Origin: Bacillus spongiae
Lineage (GTDB): Bacteria > Bacillota > Bacilli > Bacillales > Bacillaceae_K
Reading direction: 5' to 3'
Assembly (NCBI RefSeq): GCF_037120725.1
Contig: NZ_JBBAXC010000014.1
Coordinates: 1 to 64,000, forward strand
DNA length: 64,000 nt
Part shown: piece by piece, positions 37,177 through 45,886 of the stretch
Layout: every line of letters begins with the position of its first letter
Numbering within the stretch: the stretch's first letter is position 1
Notes under the pieces: model-generated
Told to the model about the DNA's origin: nothing
The model's input: only the letters and a program-made list of their open reading frames with translations
Database searches by the model: none
Program-made: the position numbers and the translations under genes

Positions 37177-37935
37177 TCAATGTAACGATGGGTCCTCAAT
37201 ATGCCCTTTATTTACGTTCAATATAAATTCCATTTCTATTTTGCCATTCGAATAACTCCCGATTCCGTTCATTGAACGGTCAAGAAAAGTTTCATTACCG
37301 TCCTGGTCATAGGAAATCCAATGATAACTAATACCTTGATTTGGAGAAAAGTCGTTAAAAAACATATTAGGTTGTTTTGCTGATTCTACTTTTCTCGATG
37401 TATTCATGAAGGTTACCCACTCTTCAGGGAACTTCATCAAACCATAAGAATTTTTATTGAGAGACACTTTTTTCTTTAACAGTACACCTGGAGTATAGGT
37501 TTCTATCCCTCCTAAGGATAAATAATTTCTATCATTTTTTAAATAAAATTGAAAAGAACTTACTTGATCCTCAGGGTGAACATTCCATACGATACGATAT
37601 GACGAAGGATTGTTTCTATCAACCTTCCATACCGTAGGTACTCCATTTGTATCAATCGTGTCAACCTTCCATTTATTTTTCTCCCATATCCAATAGCTTA
37701 GTCCATAGTCGTCGGTGGTAGAAATAAAAGGAACTAATCCATGACGTTCATCAACAGAAATCGTGTCTTGAATATCACTTGCGTCTGCTTCTGGAAAGGT
37801 GCTATTAATCTCCGCAACTAGTTGTTCATGTGTTGGAAACGAAGTAGGCTTTGAATAATTCAACAAATATAAACTAACTAAAAAAATTGAAACTATACCG
37901 ATTCCAATAAAAACCCATGCCTTTCTCTTCTTCAT
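37177..37935 (-). CDS. Membrane-anchored extracellular protein of unknown function
   Basis: A 252-residue protein with a short basic start and one hydrophobic helix (residues about 8-25), then a soluble, Asn/Ser-rich domain probably outside the cell. GGAGGTG precedes the ATG and overlaps the end of the upstream gene (2 bp gap), so the two genes form an operon. Not recognised; it has no Cys and no known enzymatic motif. Confidence 0.65.
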   Translation of the reverse strand: MKKRKAWVFIGIGIVSIFLVSLYLLNYSKPTSFPTHEQLVAEINSTFPEADASDIQDTISVDERHGLVPFISTTDDYGLSYWIWEKNKWKVDTIDTNGVPTVWKVDRNNPSSYRIVWNVHPEDQVSSFQFYLKNDRNYLSLGGIETYTPGVLLKKKVSLNKNSYGLMKFPEEWVTFMNTSRKVESAKQPNMFFNDFSPNQGISYHWISYDQDGNETFLDRSMNGIGSYSNGKIEMEFILNVNKGHIEDPSLH

Positions 37936-37937
37936 CT

Positions 37938-38648
37938 TTATTCCACCTCCTCTAATATTGAATTTTCAGAGCGAAAGTACAGTTGTTTCTGCGATGTTGA
38001 TATTAATAACCCTTTCCCATCTTTCTCAATATAAATCATGGAATCTAACCCACTTCCCCATTTAGATTTCGTTCCAACTAGCTGATAGGGAAATCGTTCC
38101 TTAGGTTCAGTATTTATAAAGGTCTCTTCATACCACACATCACTGTAAATCTCCTCTTGTCTCATTGAATTGATTTCATTAGATAAACTTTCTTTAATTA
38201 GACTACGTTCATTTGCTGATAGGTGAGTATTAATAATAGACGCATTCCCTACATTTGCAATATAGGTTGTCGGTTCACTTTTTGGATATACAGCCTGATG
38301 GACCGGCCCTTCTATTAATGTTGTTACCAAGAAAAGATAATTTGCGAAAAATCCTAACCAAGCAAACGCTCGGTATTTCTGCCATTTTCCATTCCTTCTT
38401 TTAAGAACTAAATACATGAGCCATACACCAAGAGGCAAAATAGATAGCTTCAATATATTTCCCATGAGATTAAAATTGATGGTAAAAGAGAAAAGCCCTA
38501 CACATATAACAATAATAATCTTCCATACTTTAGGTTTTTCAGTTTGTCTCTTATAAATTAGATATGAAAAAAATACAATGACACACCATGATAAAATGAA
38601 TCCTAATGCTGCTATTAAATTAAATGTAAAGTCAAAATTCACTTCCAT
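37938..38648 (-). CDS. Membrane protein of unknown function, first gene of a two-gene operon
   Basis: About 236 residues. Four hydrophobic segments lie in the first 130 residues (FNLIAALGFILSWCVIVFF and others), followed by a soluble domain of about 100 residues. ATG 38648 gives better spacing to TAGGAG than the ATG at 38657. The soluble part ends in a beta-rich YIEKDGKGLLISTSQKQLYF section. Partner of the downstream anchored protein; role unknown. Confidence 0.65.
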   Translation of the reverse strand: MEVNFDFTFNLIAALGFILSWCVIVFFSYLIYKRQTEKPKVWKIIIVICVGLFSFTINFNLMGNILKLSILPLGVWLMYLVLKRRNGKWQKYRAFAWLGFFANYLFLVTTLIEGPVHQAVYPKSEPTTYIANVGNASIINTHLSANERSLIKESLSNEINSMRQEEIYSDVWYEETFINTEPKERFPYQLVGTKSKWGSGLDSMIYIEKDGKGLLISTSQKQLYFRSENSILEEVE

Positions 38649-38810
38649 TTTCACCATCTCCTATTTTTACCTTCTTTATAGTTAGGGCTTCTAAGCTAAT
38701 TTCATTTTTGGGCTTAGCCTTGCCTAAGATTTAAATATACACTTTAAAATTTTTTAATTAAATAATAGAATGATTAAAAAATTACAAATATTAATCCAAT
38801 CGAACAGAAA

Positions 38811-38844
38811 TGTAGCGATAGAGTCTTAGGACGCTATCGCTACA
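38811..38844 (-). terminator. Probable terminator after the rRNA methyltransferase gene
   Basis: A perfect 11-bp stem (TGTAGCGATAG / CTATCGCTACA) with a 12-base loop, about 40 bases beyond the stop codon. The T-run after it is short (ATTTCTGTT). Confidence 0.65.
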
Positions 38845-38881
38845 CTTTCATAGATGATTACATTCTATGTTCGGGAAATTC

Positions 38882-40294
38882 TCACTGTTTATTTCCCTTT
38901 AATACTAATCTCGTCACAGACTCCACATGTGCCGTTTGAGGAAACATATCAACAGGTTGAATGTATTCTATCGTATATTTTGAACTTAATACTTTTAGGT
39001 CACGAGCTAAAGTAGAAGGGTTACAGGAAACATAGACCATTGTTTTCGGCTTTACTGTAAGAACGGTTGAGAGAAACTTATCGTCACACCCTGTTCGAGG
39101 TGGGTCTACCACAACTACATCTGGTCTCCACCCTTCCTTTTTCCAGCATGGTAACCACTCTTCAGCCGTCCCCACTTTGTAAATAGCGTTTTCTACACCG
39201 AATTTTTTCGCATTTTTCTTTGCATCCTCAATTCCCTCTCGTACGACATCCATTCCACGAATCTCTGCTGCACCATCGGCAAGCCATAATCCTATCGTAC
39301 CAACTCCACAATACGCGTCAACGAGCTTCTCTTTTCCAGTGAGAGCCGTAGCCTTCTTTGTTTCATTGTATAATTTGACCGTTTGCTCTGGGTTTAGCTG
39401 AAAGAAAGCACGAGCAGATAATTCATATGTAAAATCAGCAAGCTGTTCTTCAATCACTTCCTTACCAGTTAAACGAATTGTTTCCTTTCCAAATATCAGA
39501 GAAGAGGATTTCGGATGGATGTTTTGCATAACTGATACAACTTGCGGCATTCTTTTTTGAATTTCCGATGCGATTACATCTTTCCTCGGGAGTTCTTTTT
39601 TGGCGGTTACGAGAACCACTTGAATTTCACCCGATTGAATGCCAACTCGTGTGACAATTGTTTTGACAATCCCTTTTCTCCCTTTTTCTTGGTAGATTGG
39701 GACGTTGAAATCAGCTAAAACTTGTTTCACAACATTCACGACTTTATTCGCATGAGGATGTTGAACGATGCATTCTGGGATATCTATTAACTTATGGGAA
39801 TTTAAACTATAAAGTCCTGCAATAACTTTTCCCTGCTTCACTCCCACTTGAAATTGACTTTTATTTCGATAATGCCATGGATGCTCCATCCCCATTGTTG
39901 GACGGATATCCAATGTATTTAGATGAAATTTCGTATGACGCTCTAACGCTTGTACCACGATATCACGTTTTTCAACTAGCTGCTGCTCATAGGCTAAATG
40001 TTGTAGCTGACACCCACCACATTGAAAATACACTGGACAAGGAGGTGTCGTACGGTGAGGTGATTTCTTTCGTAGTTTTACTATTTTTCCTTGTGCAAAT
40101 TTATTTTTAATATCCATCGCCTTTACGACCACTTCCTCTCCAGGAAGAGCCCCAGGAACAAAAACGACTTGCTTTTTAAAATAGCCTACTCCTTCTCCAT
40201 TTATCCCTAAACGTTTTATCGTTAAGGGAAATTCCTGTCCTTTTTTAATGGCAATATTACTCTTTGTTTGTTGTTTCACTTTTCTCACTTCCAA
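38882..40294 (-). CDS. 23S rRNA (uracil-5-)-methyltransferase, RlmCD/TrmA family
   Basis: Up to 470 residues. An N-terminal TRAM domain (about 20-75) is followed by a [4Fe-4S] Cys motif ([11 protein letters not shown] with a later CIVQH), an SAM-binding Rossmann domain ([14 protein letters not shown]), the DPPRTGC motif and the catalytic Cys in [12 protein letters not shown]. It makes m5U in 23S rRNA from SAM. B. subtilis has two paralogues, YefA (RlmCD) and YfjO; synteny with pdaA favours YfjO. The start may be GTG 40279 (after GGAAGTGAG) rather than TTG 40294. Confidence 0.9.
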   Translation of the reverse strand: MEVRKVKQQTKSNIAIKKGQEFPLTIKRLGINGEGVGYFKKQVVFVPGALPGEEVVVKAMDIKNKFAQGKIVKLRKKSPHRTTPPCPVYFQCGGCQLQHLAYEQQLVEKRDIVVQALERHTKFHLNTLDIRPTMGMEHPWHYRNKSQFQVGVKQGKVIAGLYSLNSHKLIDIPECIVQHPHANKVVNVVKQVLADFNVPIYQEKGRKGIVKTIVTRVGIQSGEIQVVLVTAKKELPRKDVIASEIQKRMPQVVSVMQNIHPKSSSLIFGKETIRLTGKEVIEEQLADFTYELSARAFFQLNPEQTVKLYNETKKATALTGKEKLVDAYCGVGTIGLWLADGAAEIRGMDVVREGIEDAKKNAKKFGVENAIYKVGTAEEWLPCWKKEGWRPDVVVVDPPRTGCDDKFLSTVLTVKPKTMVYVSCNPSTLARDLKVLSSKYTIEYIQPVDMFPQTAHVESVTRLVLKGNKQ

Positions 40295-40797
40295 TTTCTA
40301 TACTTCTCAATATTTTAAAAAGAGCTTCTATTCTAAAATAATTCCTCAATGGTTTGTTATCAAACAAGAGGTTATCATGCTTGAATCCCCATATTCAATT
40401 TCCAGAAGGTTGATATTCTAGCCTTTTGCCTTTACCTTTCAAGCACTATCTTTCATGAATTAAAATGGACCTTTTGCGGTGAAGGTAGGACAAACCGTTC
40501 CATTGAATGTAAAACAAAACGATATGATTCTGGTTCATTATCCATTCTTACAAGAGCTGTAAAAATTAAATTCTAACACAGTAGAGACTGTGTTTTACAA
40601 AAATTATTTCAGTTATTCTTGAAATCAAATTCTGTAGTCAAGGTATAGTGCACTAAAAGTATTTAAACCTATTCCCCTTGTACGATTTAAACAAAACGCT
40701 TTACAATCACCATGTTGCTCGTATTATACCATGGGCATCGAGTAAAATACTCTACCTTGTACCCTACGTACTAAAATAATTATTTTATTTGACAGAA
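40295..40797. other. Gene-free spacer
   Basis: About 500 bases without a supported gene. A stem AACACAGT-agag-ACTGTGTT lies at 40577-40596. Just before it a 27-codon plus-strand stretch (40479-40562, VKVGQTVPLNVKQNDMILVH) reads like the end of a protein and may be a gene fragment, though it has no start region. Confidence 0.45.
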
Positions 40798-40820
40798 AAA
40801 GTTGGCAATTTGCCAACTTT
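40798..40820 (-). terminator. Terminator of pdaA
   Basis: A 10-bp stem (AAAGTTGGCA / TGCCAACTTT) with a 3-base loop, followed on the minus strand by TTTCTGTC. It sits right after the stop codon. Confidence 0.8.
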
Positions 40821-40822
40821 TA

Positions 40823-41614
40823 TCACTCTATTGATAATGGACTTCTGTGTTCAACCGTAATCATATAATGATCAAGACTTTTGAATTCGTATCCTTTTTT
40901 CTTTATACCTTGAATCGCTTTCTCTAATGCACCCGCATTATCTTTCGACACGGTATGAAGTAAAATCACCGCACCTGGATGAACCTGTCTCATAATATTG
41001 TCATAGGCGTATTTCCATCCCCTTTGCCGATTCGTATGCCAATCGATAAAGGCTAAAGACCAAAAAACATGCACATACCCCTCTTCTTTCGCCACCTTTA
41101 ATGTTCGTTCATTAAATATACCTCTTGGAGGGCGCAGATAAATCATATTTTTTTGCCCCGTTAATTTAGCCGTTTTTTCTTTAACCATCCTCAACTCTTT
41201 TCTTATTTTATCATCAGAAATACTACTAAAATCTGAATGATACCAAGAGTGGTTTCCAACAATATGCCCTTCTTTTACCATTCGTTTCACAAGTTCTGGA
41301 GCCGTTTCTAAATAGTGACCTGTTACAAAAAAGGTGGCTGGTACGTTTTCTTTTTTTAAAACATCTAATATTTGGTCTGTGTAGCCATTTTCATATCCAT
41401 TATCAAACGTTAAGTAAACTATTTTTTTATCAGCTGGCCCTTTGTAAAAGGCATCATATTCCTCAAGAAGCTCTTCATACTCTTCTTCTTCCGGCGGTTG
41501 TTCATTCTTTGCTTTTTTAAACCCCCAATGAAGCTGGGTGTTGGATGCATGAGCTGGAACGCTATATTGAATAAAGAAAAGGACGACTAATAAACCAGAT
41601 AATATTCTTTTCAT
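40823..41614 (-). CDS. pdaA: Spore peptidoglycan de-N-acetylase PdaA
   Basis: A 263-residue exported NodB-type deacetylase; B. subtilis PdaA has the same length. A signal peptide of about 24 residues ends at AHA. An acidic linker (EEEEYEELLEEYD) follows, then the catalytic domain with LTFDNGYENG (Asn in place of the second Asp, as in PdaA), the HSWYHSD zinc site, RPPRGIFN and the late HTVSKDN motif. It removes the acetyl group from muramic acid in making muramic-delta-lactam of the spore cortex. ATG 41614 follows AAGGAAGG; the frame from 41662 is too long. Confidence 0.92.
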   Translation of the reverse strand: MKRILSGLLVVLFFIQYSVPAHASNTQLHWGFKKAKNEQPPEEEEYEELLEEYDAFYKGPADKKIVYLTFDNGYENGYTDQILDVLKKENVPATFFVTGHYLETAPELVKRMVKEGHIVGNHSWYHSDFSSISDDKIRKELRMVKEKTAKLTGQKNMIYLRPPRGIFNERTLKVAKEEGYVHVFWSLAFIDWHTNRQRGWKYAYDNIMRQVHPGAVILLHTVSKDNAGALEKAIQGIKKKGYEFKSLDHYMITVEHRSPLSIE

Positions 41615-41770
41615 GTTTTTCCTTCCTTCTATATGGACTATATAATTAAGTTTTGTTACCAATAGAGAAACATGCTAGTTAAAAGCTTCCAGTTATTTCT
41701 TTTATATAAAACAATTCTTATCTAGTAGGTCAAAAAAACGTCTACCGAACAAAAGGATTCCTATAAAAAA

Positions 41771-41795
41771 GAACTCCCTTATTATAAGGAAGTTC
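41771..41795 (-). terminator. Second terminator downstream of fumarase
   Basis: A stem GAACT-c-CCTT / AAGG-a-AGTTC with a 5-base loop, ending on the minus strand in CTTTTTTATAG. It lies about 90 bases after the fumarase stop and backs up the first terminator. Confidence 0.7.
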
Positions 41796-41824
41796 CTGAA
41801 CTGTCATCCGAAATTAGGTGAAAA

Positions 41825-41859
41825 AAGAGTGAGCTGCTACAATGTAGAAGCTCACTCTT
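41825..41859 (-). terminator. First terminator of fumarase
   Basis: An 11-bp stem (AAGAGTGAGCT / AGCTCACTCTT) with a 13-base loop, ending on the minus strand in TTTTTTC, about 22 bases after the stop codon. Confidence 0.85.
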
Positions 41860-41881
41860 GTCGTTTAAGTAAGACTGTTAA

Positions 41882-43423
41882 CTAAAAAACACGTTCTGCA
41901 AAGTTAGCTAATTTTTCTAGTGACGATTGATCAATGTCTTTGTGTAAACTATTTCCATGAGAATCCATTGTGACAACAGCTGTAAAGCCTTCAACTTGTA
42001 AATGCCACATTGCTTCTGGAATACCAAATTCCATTAAGTCGACACCTTTTACCTCTTTAATACAGTCAGCATAATACTGAGCCGCTCCTCCGATAGCATT
42101 CAGGTAAACTCCACCGTGTTCATTTAAAGCTTCTAGCGTTTTCGGACCCATGCCACCTTTTCCAATCACTGCACGAATACCGAACTTTTTCATAATATCG
42201 CCTTGATAAGGTTCTTCACGAATAGACGTCGTTGGTCCAGCCGCTTTTACATGCCATTTTCCTTCTTCATCCTTCAGCATTACTGGTCCGCAATGATAGA
42301 TGATTTGTCCATTTAAATCAATAGGTGCCTCATGATCTGACAAATGCTTATGGATCGCATCTCGACCTGTGTACATCATTCCATTGATTCGAACAACGTC
42401 TCCCACTTTTAGTTGACGAATTTTTTCTTCTGTTATTGGAGCTTCTAACGTCACTACAGAGCTTTCTTCCTTTGTAGCCGCCGTTTCTTTTTCTACTTTC
42501 TCTTGAAGGTTAACCAATTCCCCTTCCTGATAGAGCCACTCTTGAATTTCCCCTCGTTTAGGATCAATCTTCACGCCAAGCCTTCTAAATGCCCAGCAAT
42601 TATAAGCGACTGATACAAAGAAGCTCGCCGGAATACGGTTCATCACACCAACTTTACAACCTAATAAGGTTGTTTCTCCACCAAAACCCATCGTCCCAAT
42701 TCCTAATTCATTCGCATGTCCCATGACATACTCTTCTAATTGCTGTAATTCGGCCACTGGGTTAGTATCATCAACTGAACGGAAAAGCTGCTCTTTAGCT
42801 AAGTCATAACCAGAGGATCGATCGCCACCAATTCCTACTCCAATAAAGCCAGCTGAACACCCTTGCCCTTGTGCTTGGTACACAGAATGCATAATGCACT
42901 TTCGAATACCGTCTAAATCACGTCCAGCACGACCTAAGCCTTCAAGCTCACAAGGTAGGCTATATTGAATGTTTTTATTCTCACATCCACCGCCTTTTAA
43001 TATAAGGCGAGCATCAATATATTCTTTTTCCCATTGTTCAAATTTAGTAACAGGTGTACCTAGCCCAAGGTTGTCCCCACTATTGCTACCTGTTAGCGAA
43101 TCGACAGAATTCGGACGCAGCTTTCCATCCTTCGTAGCTTGGACCATGGCTTGATGGATTACTTCTTTTATCTCAAGTTGATTCACACCAACTGGAACTT
43201 TTATTTTAAAGGTTGGTAGACCCGTATCTTGACATATTGGAGATACATTTTCGTCTGCCATCGTGATATTATTTGAAATCGTCGCTAAACTCATTGCAGA
43301 GCGTGTGCCAGCACTTTCTTGTTCCTTCGCGATTTTAATTGCGCGGCGCACATCCTTTGGAAGATTTGTTGAAGTTTCGACGATTAATTCATACATACTT
43401 TTTTGTAACTGCTCAAGATTCAT
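41882..43423 (-). CDS. Class I (iron-sulfur) fumarate hydratase
   Basis: About 513 residues with both class I parts in one chain. The N-terminal alpha domain (about 1-290) carries the three [4Fe-4S]-ligand cysteines in the CQDTG, KGGGCENK and HSVYQAQGQGCSAG regions. The C-terminal beta domain (about 330-510) has TGRDAIHKHL, CGPVM and GKGGMG. It interconverts fumarate and malate. ATG 43423 (MNLEQLQ) is preferred over the longer frame from 43444. Many Bacillus use only the class II enzyme, so this oxygen-sensitive type may work alongside or instead of it. Confidence 0.92.
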   Translation of the reverse strand: MNLEQLQKSMYELIVETSTNLPKDVRRAIKIAKEQESAGTRSAMSLATISNNITMADENVSPICQDTGLPTFKIKVPVGVNQLEIKEVIHQAMVQATKDGKLRPNSVDSLTGSNSGDNLGLGTPVTKFEQWEKEYIDARLILKGGGCENKNIQYSLPCELEGLGRAGRDLDGIRKCIMHSVYQAQGQGCSAGFIGVGIGGDRSSGYDLAKEQLFRSVDDTNPVAELQQLEEYVMGHANELGIGTMGFGGETTLLGCKVGVMNRIPASFFVSVAYNCWAFRRLGVKIDPKRGEIQEWLYQEGELVNLQEKVEKETAATKEESSVVTLEAPITEEKIRQLKVGDVVRINGMMYTGRDAIHKHLSDHEAPIDLNGQIIYHCGPVMLKDEEGKWHVKAAGPTTSIREEPYQGDIMKKFGIRAVIGKGGMGPKTLEALNEHGGVYLNAIGGAAQYYADCIKEVKGVDLMEFGIPEAMWHLQVEGFTAVVTMDSHGNSLHKDIDQSSLEKLANFAERVF

Positions 43424-43444
43424 CCTTAATCCTTCCCCTCTCAA

Positions 43445-43822
43445 TTGTGCTTTCTATTTAAAAGAAACTTTCACAATATTCCCCTATCATTATACTCTGT
43501 TCATTGTGTCGTTTAAAGCCTCGTTTTGTAACCGATTTCAGATAAAATATTTTTTTATCCCAATGCACATGATAAACGTCAATTTAACTATATATAAATT
43601 GTATACAAGTTCACATCTGTTTGATGCTGTTTTATCTTATAGCCACATAAGACTATGTGTAAAACAACAAAAAACCCTGTTAGCAACATTGTCATTGCCA
43701 AACAGAGTTTTTCCTACCAAGAATTTTGTATCTTAAGCTTTAGGCATATCTCATTCCCATAAATAAAAACGACGTCTTTTCTGTGCCAAATAAGCTTTTA
43801 ATAACTCAAAGAAAACAAGCTA
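43445..43822. other. Spacer between fumarase and the SE1561-type gene
   Basis: No gene seen. An imperfect hairpin at about 43672-43715 (AAACcCTGTTaGCAA with TTGCcAAACAGaGTTT) ends in TTTTTCC in the plus direction and AAAACAAC in the other. Its parent transcript is unclear. Confidence 0.5.
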
Positions 43823-44008
43823 CTATTCATTATCCTGCTTTAATTGGTTACACTTATCTTCCATTTCATCGATTATTTCAATCAATCGATCTATATCATC
43901 AAGCTCAGCGCTTTCAGGATCAATAGTATCTAGTACTTCTACAAATATATTTAATCGTGTTTTTAAATAATCTAGCTGTGAGTCTTGATTAGGTGTTTTA
44001 TTACCCAA
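43823..44008 (-). CDS. SE1561 family small protein
   Basis: A 61-residue acidic, helical protein (MGNKTPNQDSQLDYLKTRLN, IFVEVLDTIDPESAELDDID, then RLIEIIDEMEDKCNQLKQ). It resembles the SE1561 family of Bacilli. A ribosome binding site (AAAGGAGCG) precedes the ATG. Divergent from yfkAB. Function unknown. Confidence 0.75.
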   Translation of the reverse strand: MGNKTPNQDSQLDYLKTRLNIFVEVLDTIDPESAELDDIDRLIEIIDEMEDKCNQLKQDNE

Positions 44009-44121
44009 AGTAAATCGCTCCTTTCCTTCTGTTTAATATGGTATACAATAATGATTCAGTTGACAAGCAACCAAGAGTTTTCAATAATGGGGAACATATG
44101 TGATTAAAAGGAGAAACGATT

Positions 44122-45240
44122 ATGACCACTATACTTAAACCAGCCATAACCCCACAAACAGATCCATGGGAGGCTTATTTAGATGTTCAAGAGTTTGGAA
44201 AGCTTACACTCTCTAATGTTGAATTTACGACAACGACCCTTTGTAATATGCGCTGTGAGCATTGTGCTGTAGGATATACACTGACTCCTAAAGACCCGGA
44301 AGCACTGCCACTCTCTTTACTTACAAAACGTTTAGATGATATTCCACACTTACGTTCGATAAGTATTACAGGTGGAGAGCCAATGCTCTCAAAAAAATCT
44401 GTACAAAATTATGTACTTCCTCTATTGAAGTATGCCCATGAACGTGGGATTCGAACACAAATGAACTCCAACTTAACCCTTGAGTTAGACCGGTATTTAC
44501 AAATCGCTCCCTACTTAGATGTATTACATATTTCACATAATTGGGGCACGATTGATGACTTTGTTGATGGTGGATTCGCAATGATGGAACGAAAGCCAAC
44601 ACGAGAACAGCGTACAAAACTATTTGACCGTATGATTGCCAACAGTCGTGCACTCGTCAAAGAAGGTGTAACCGTGTCTGCTGAAACGATGTTAAACAAG
44701 CGAACTCTTCCTCATATTGAGCATATTCATAAACAAATTACGGAAGAAATGCTATGTCAACGTCATGAAATCCACCCAATGTACCCAAGTGATTTTGCTT
44801 CTTCTTTAGAAACATTGTCACTCCAGAAAACAAGAGATGCCATTCACCATTTGTTAGATTTTCGAAATGAAGATATATGGATGCTTTTCGGAACGCTTCC
44901 ATTTTATGCATGTAGCTCAAATGAGGCAGATCAAACATTATTGAAACGCCTATATCAAAGTAAAAACGTAACCGTCCGTAATGACCCAGACGGAAGATCT
45001 CGACTGAATGTCAACATCTTTACAGGAGATATTATTGTAACCGACTTTGGTGACACGCCACCTCTCGGAAACATTAAGCAAGATTCCTTCCCTGACGTAT
45101 ACAATAAATGGATGGAAACAAAGCTAGCGAAAGAATTAAACTGCCATTGCCCAAGCGTAAAATGTCTAGGTCCGAACGTCCTCGTAAAAAACATGTACTA
45201 TCCAAACGAAGACTTCACCAAAAAAAGAACGATGATATAA
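44122..45240 (+). CDS. yfkAB: Radical SAM / CxCxxxxC protein YfkAB
   Basis: A 372-residue radical SAM protein. The FeS-SAM motif CNMRCEHC (residues about 42-49) and the SAM-binding GGEP (about 83-86) are intact. A C-terminal CHCPSVKC motif gives the family its name and probably binds a further cluster. It is the fused form of B. subtilis yfkA-yfkB. AAAAGGAG precedes the ATG. The stop codon abuts the second repeat array directly. Substrate unknown. Confidence 0.93.
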   Translation: MTTILKPAITPQTDPWEAYLDVQEFGKLTLSNVEFTTTTLCNMRCEHCAVGYTLTPKDPEALPLSLLTKRLDDIPHLRSISITGGEPMLSKKSVQNYVLPLLKYAHERGIRTQMNSNLTLELDRYLQIAPYLDVLHISHNWGTIDDFVDGGFAMMERKPTREQRTKLFDRMIANSRALVKEGVTVSAETMLNKRTLPHIEHIHKQITEEMLCQRHEIHPMYPSDFASSLETLSLQKTRDAIHHLLDFRNEDIWMLFGTLPFYACSSNEADQTLLKRLYQSKNVTVRNDPDGRSRLNVNIFTGDIIVTDFGDTPPLGNIKQDSFPDVYNKWMETKLAKELNCHCPSVKCLGPNVLVKNMYYPNEDFTKKRTMI

Positions 45241-45389
45241 GAAAAGCGGAACAGCCCGTTCAGCGACGTATAAACTTGAGGCGCTCCGTATGAGATATAG
45301 GAAACACGATAAGCGCAAGCGAATCGATGTTGACTTATCGTAAGGAGGAGAGAACAAGTTTACTAGTCGTTGGGCTGTGGAGCTAGACA
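45241..45389 (+). repeat. Structured intergenic repeat, type B copy 2
   Basis: Starts GAAAAGCGGAACAGCCCG immediately after the yfkAB stop and ends GGAGCTAGACAT. Three nested stems: ACAGCCC (45251-45257) with GGGCTGT (45372-45378), TAAACTTG (45271-45278) with CAAGTTTA (45355-45362), and CGATAAG (45307-45313) with CTTATCG (45334-45340). Confidence 0.88.
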
Positions 45390-45433
45390 TCATTAAGGAA
45401 CGAAGGCTAAGTGCGTGACGTCCTGTAGGCCTA
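45390..45433 (+). repeat. Type C unit with internal deletion
   Basis: CATTAAGGAACGAAGGCTAA then GTGCGTGACGTCCTGTAGGC, joining directly to CTAAGCGG. Compared with the full unit at 45580-45653 it lacks the segment between the two TCCTGT repeats, one copy of which remains. Confidence 0.8.
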
Positions 45434-45579
45434 AGCGGAACAGCCCGTTCAGCGACGTATAAACTTGCTCCTCTCCATATGAGATATAGGAAACACGATA
45501 AGCGCAAGCGAATCGATGTTGACTTATCGTAAGGAGGAGAGGACAAGTTTACTAGTCGTTGGGCTGTGGAGCTAGACAT
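45434..45579 (+). repeat. Structured intergenic repeat, type B copy 3
   Basis: Same as copy 2 except after TAAACTTG, where it reads CTCCTCTCC. Eight of these bases (TCCTCTCC) pair perfectly with GGAGAGGA just before CAAGTTTA, which lengthens the stem through a single bulged C. The CGATAAG/CTTATCG stem is kept. Confidence 0.88.
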
Positions 45580-45761
45580 CATTAAGGAACGAAGGCTAAG
45601 TGCGTGACGTCCTGTCACAACGCCTTCATGACCTACTTCCTGTAGGCCTAAGCGTAACAGCCCGTATAGCCACGTATAAACTTGAGGACATTAAGGAACG
45701 AAGGCTAGATTCGCGACGCCCTGTCACAACACCTTCATGACCTACGTCCTGTAGGCCTAAA
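45580..45761 (+). repeat. Type C units and a truncated type B copy
   Basis: A full type C unit (about 45580-45653), a type B copy cut off after TAAACTTGAGGA (45654-45688), and another type C unit (45689-45761) with several point changes. The units join in the order C-B'-C, showing mosaic growth of the array. Confidence 0.8.
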
Positions 45762-45765
45762 TAGA

Positions 45766-45804
45766 AAGAAGCCATTTTGAAAAAAGTGATCAAAATGGCT
45801 TCTT
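45766..45804. terminator. Bidirectional terminator after the second repeat array
   Basis: A 13-bp stem (AAGAAGCCATTTT / AAAATGGCTTCTT) with a 13-base loop. It resembles the hairpin at 32544-32590 in sequence (GAAnCCATTTT) and in loop length. Confidence 0.8.
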
Positions 45805-45886
45805 CTAACATAATGGTATATATGATTTTTTACGAAAAATTTGGTAATACTTTCTACCATTGATTATTCCACACTTATATTTCACA

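Noticed and set aside
40479-40562. 27-codon protein-like fragment
   Set aside because: Too short to assign and no start region; left as part of the spacer description.
45166-45618. 150-codon minus-strand frame with an internal duplicated protein segment
   Set aside because: The duplication is just the type B/type C repeat read through; not a protein.
45241-45761. Possible CRISPR array
   Set aside because: Units are long, of several types and partly truncated, with no regular short repeat and unique spacers, and no cas genes are present.
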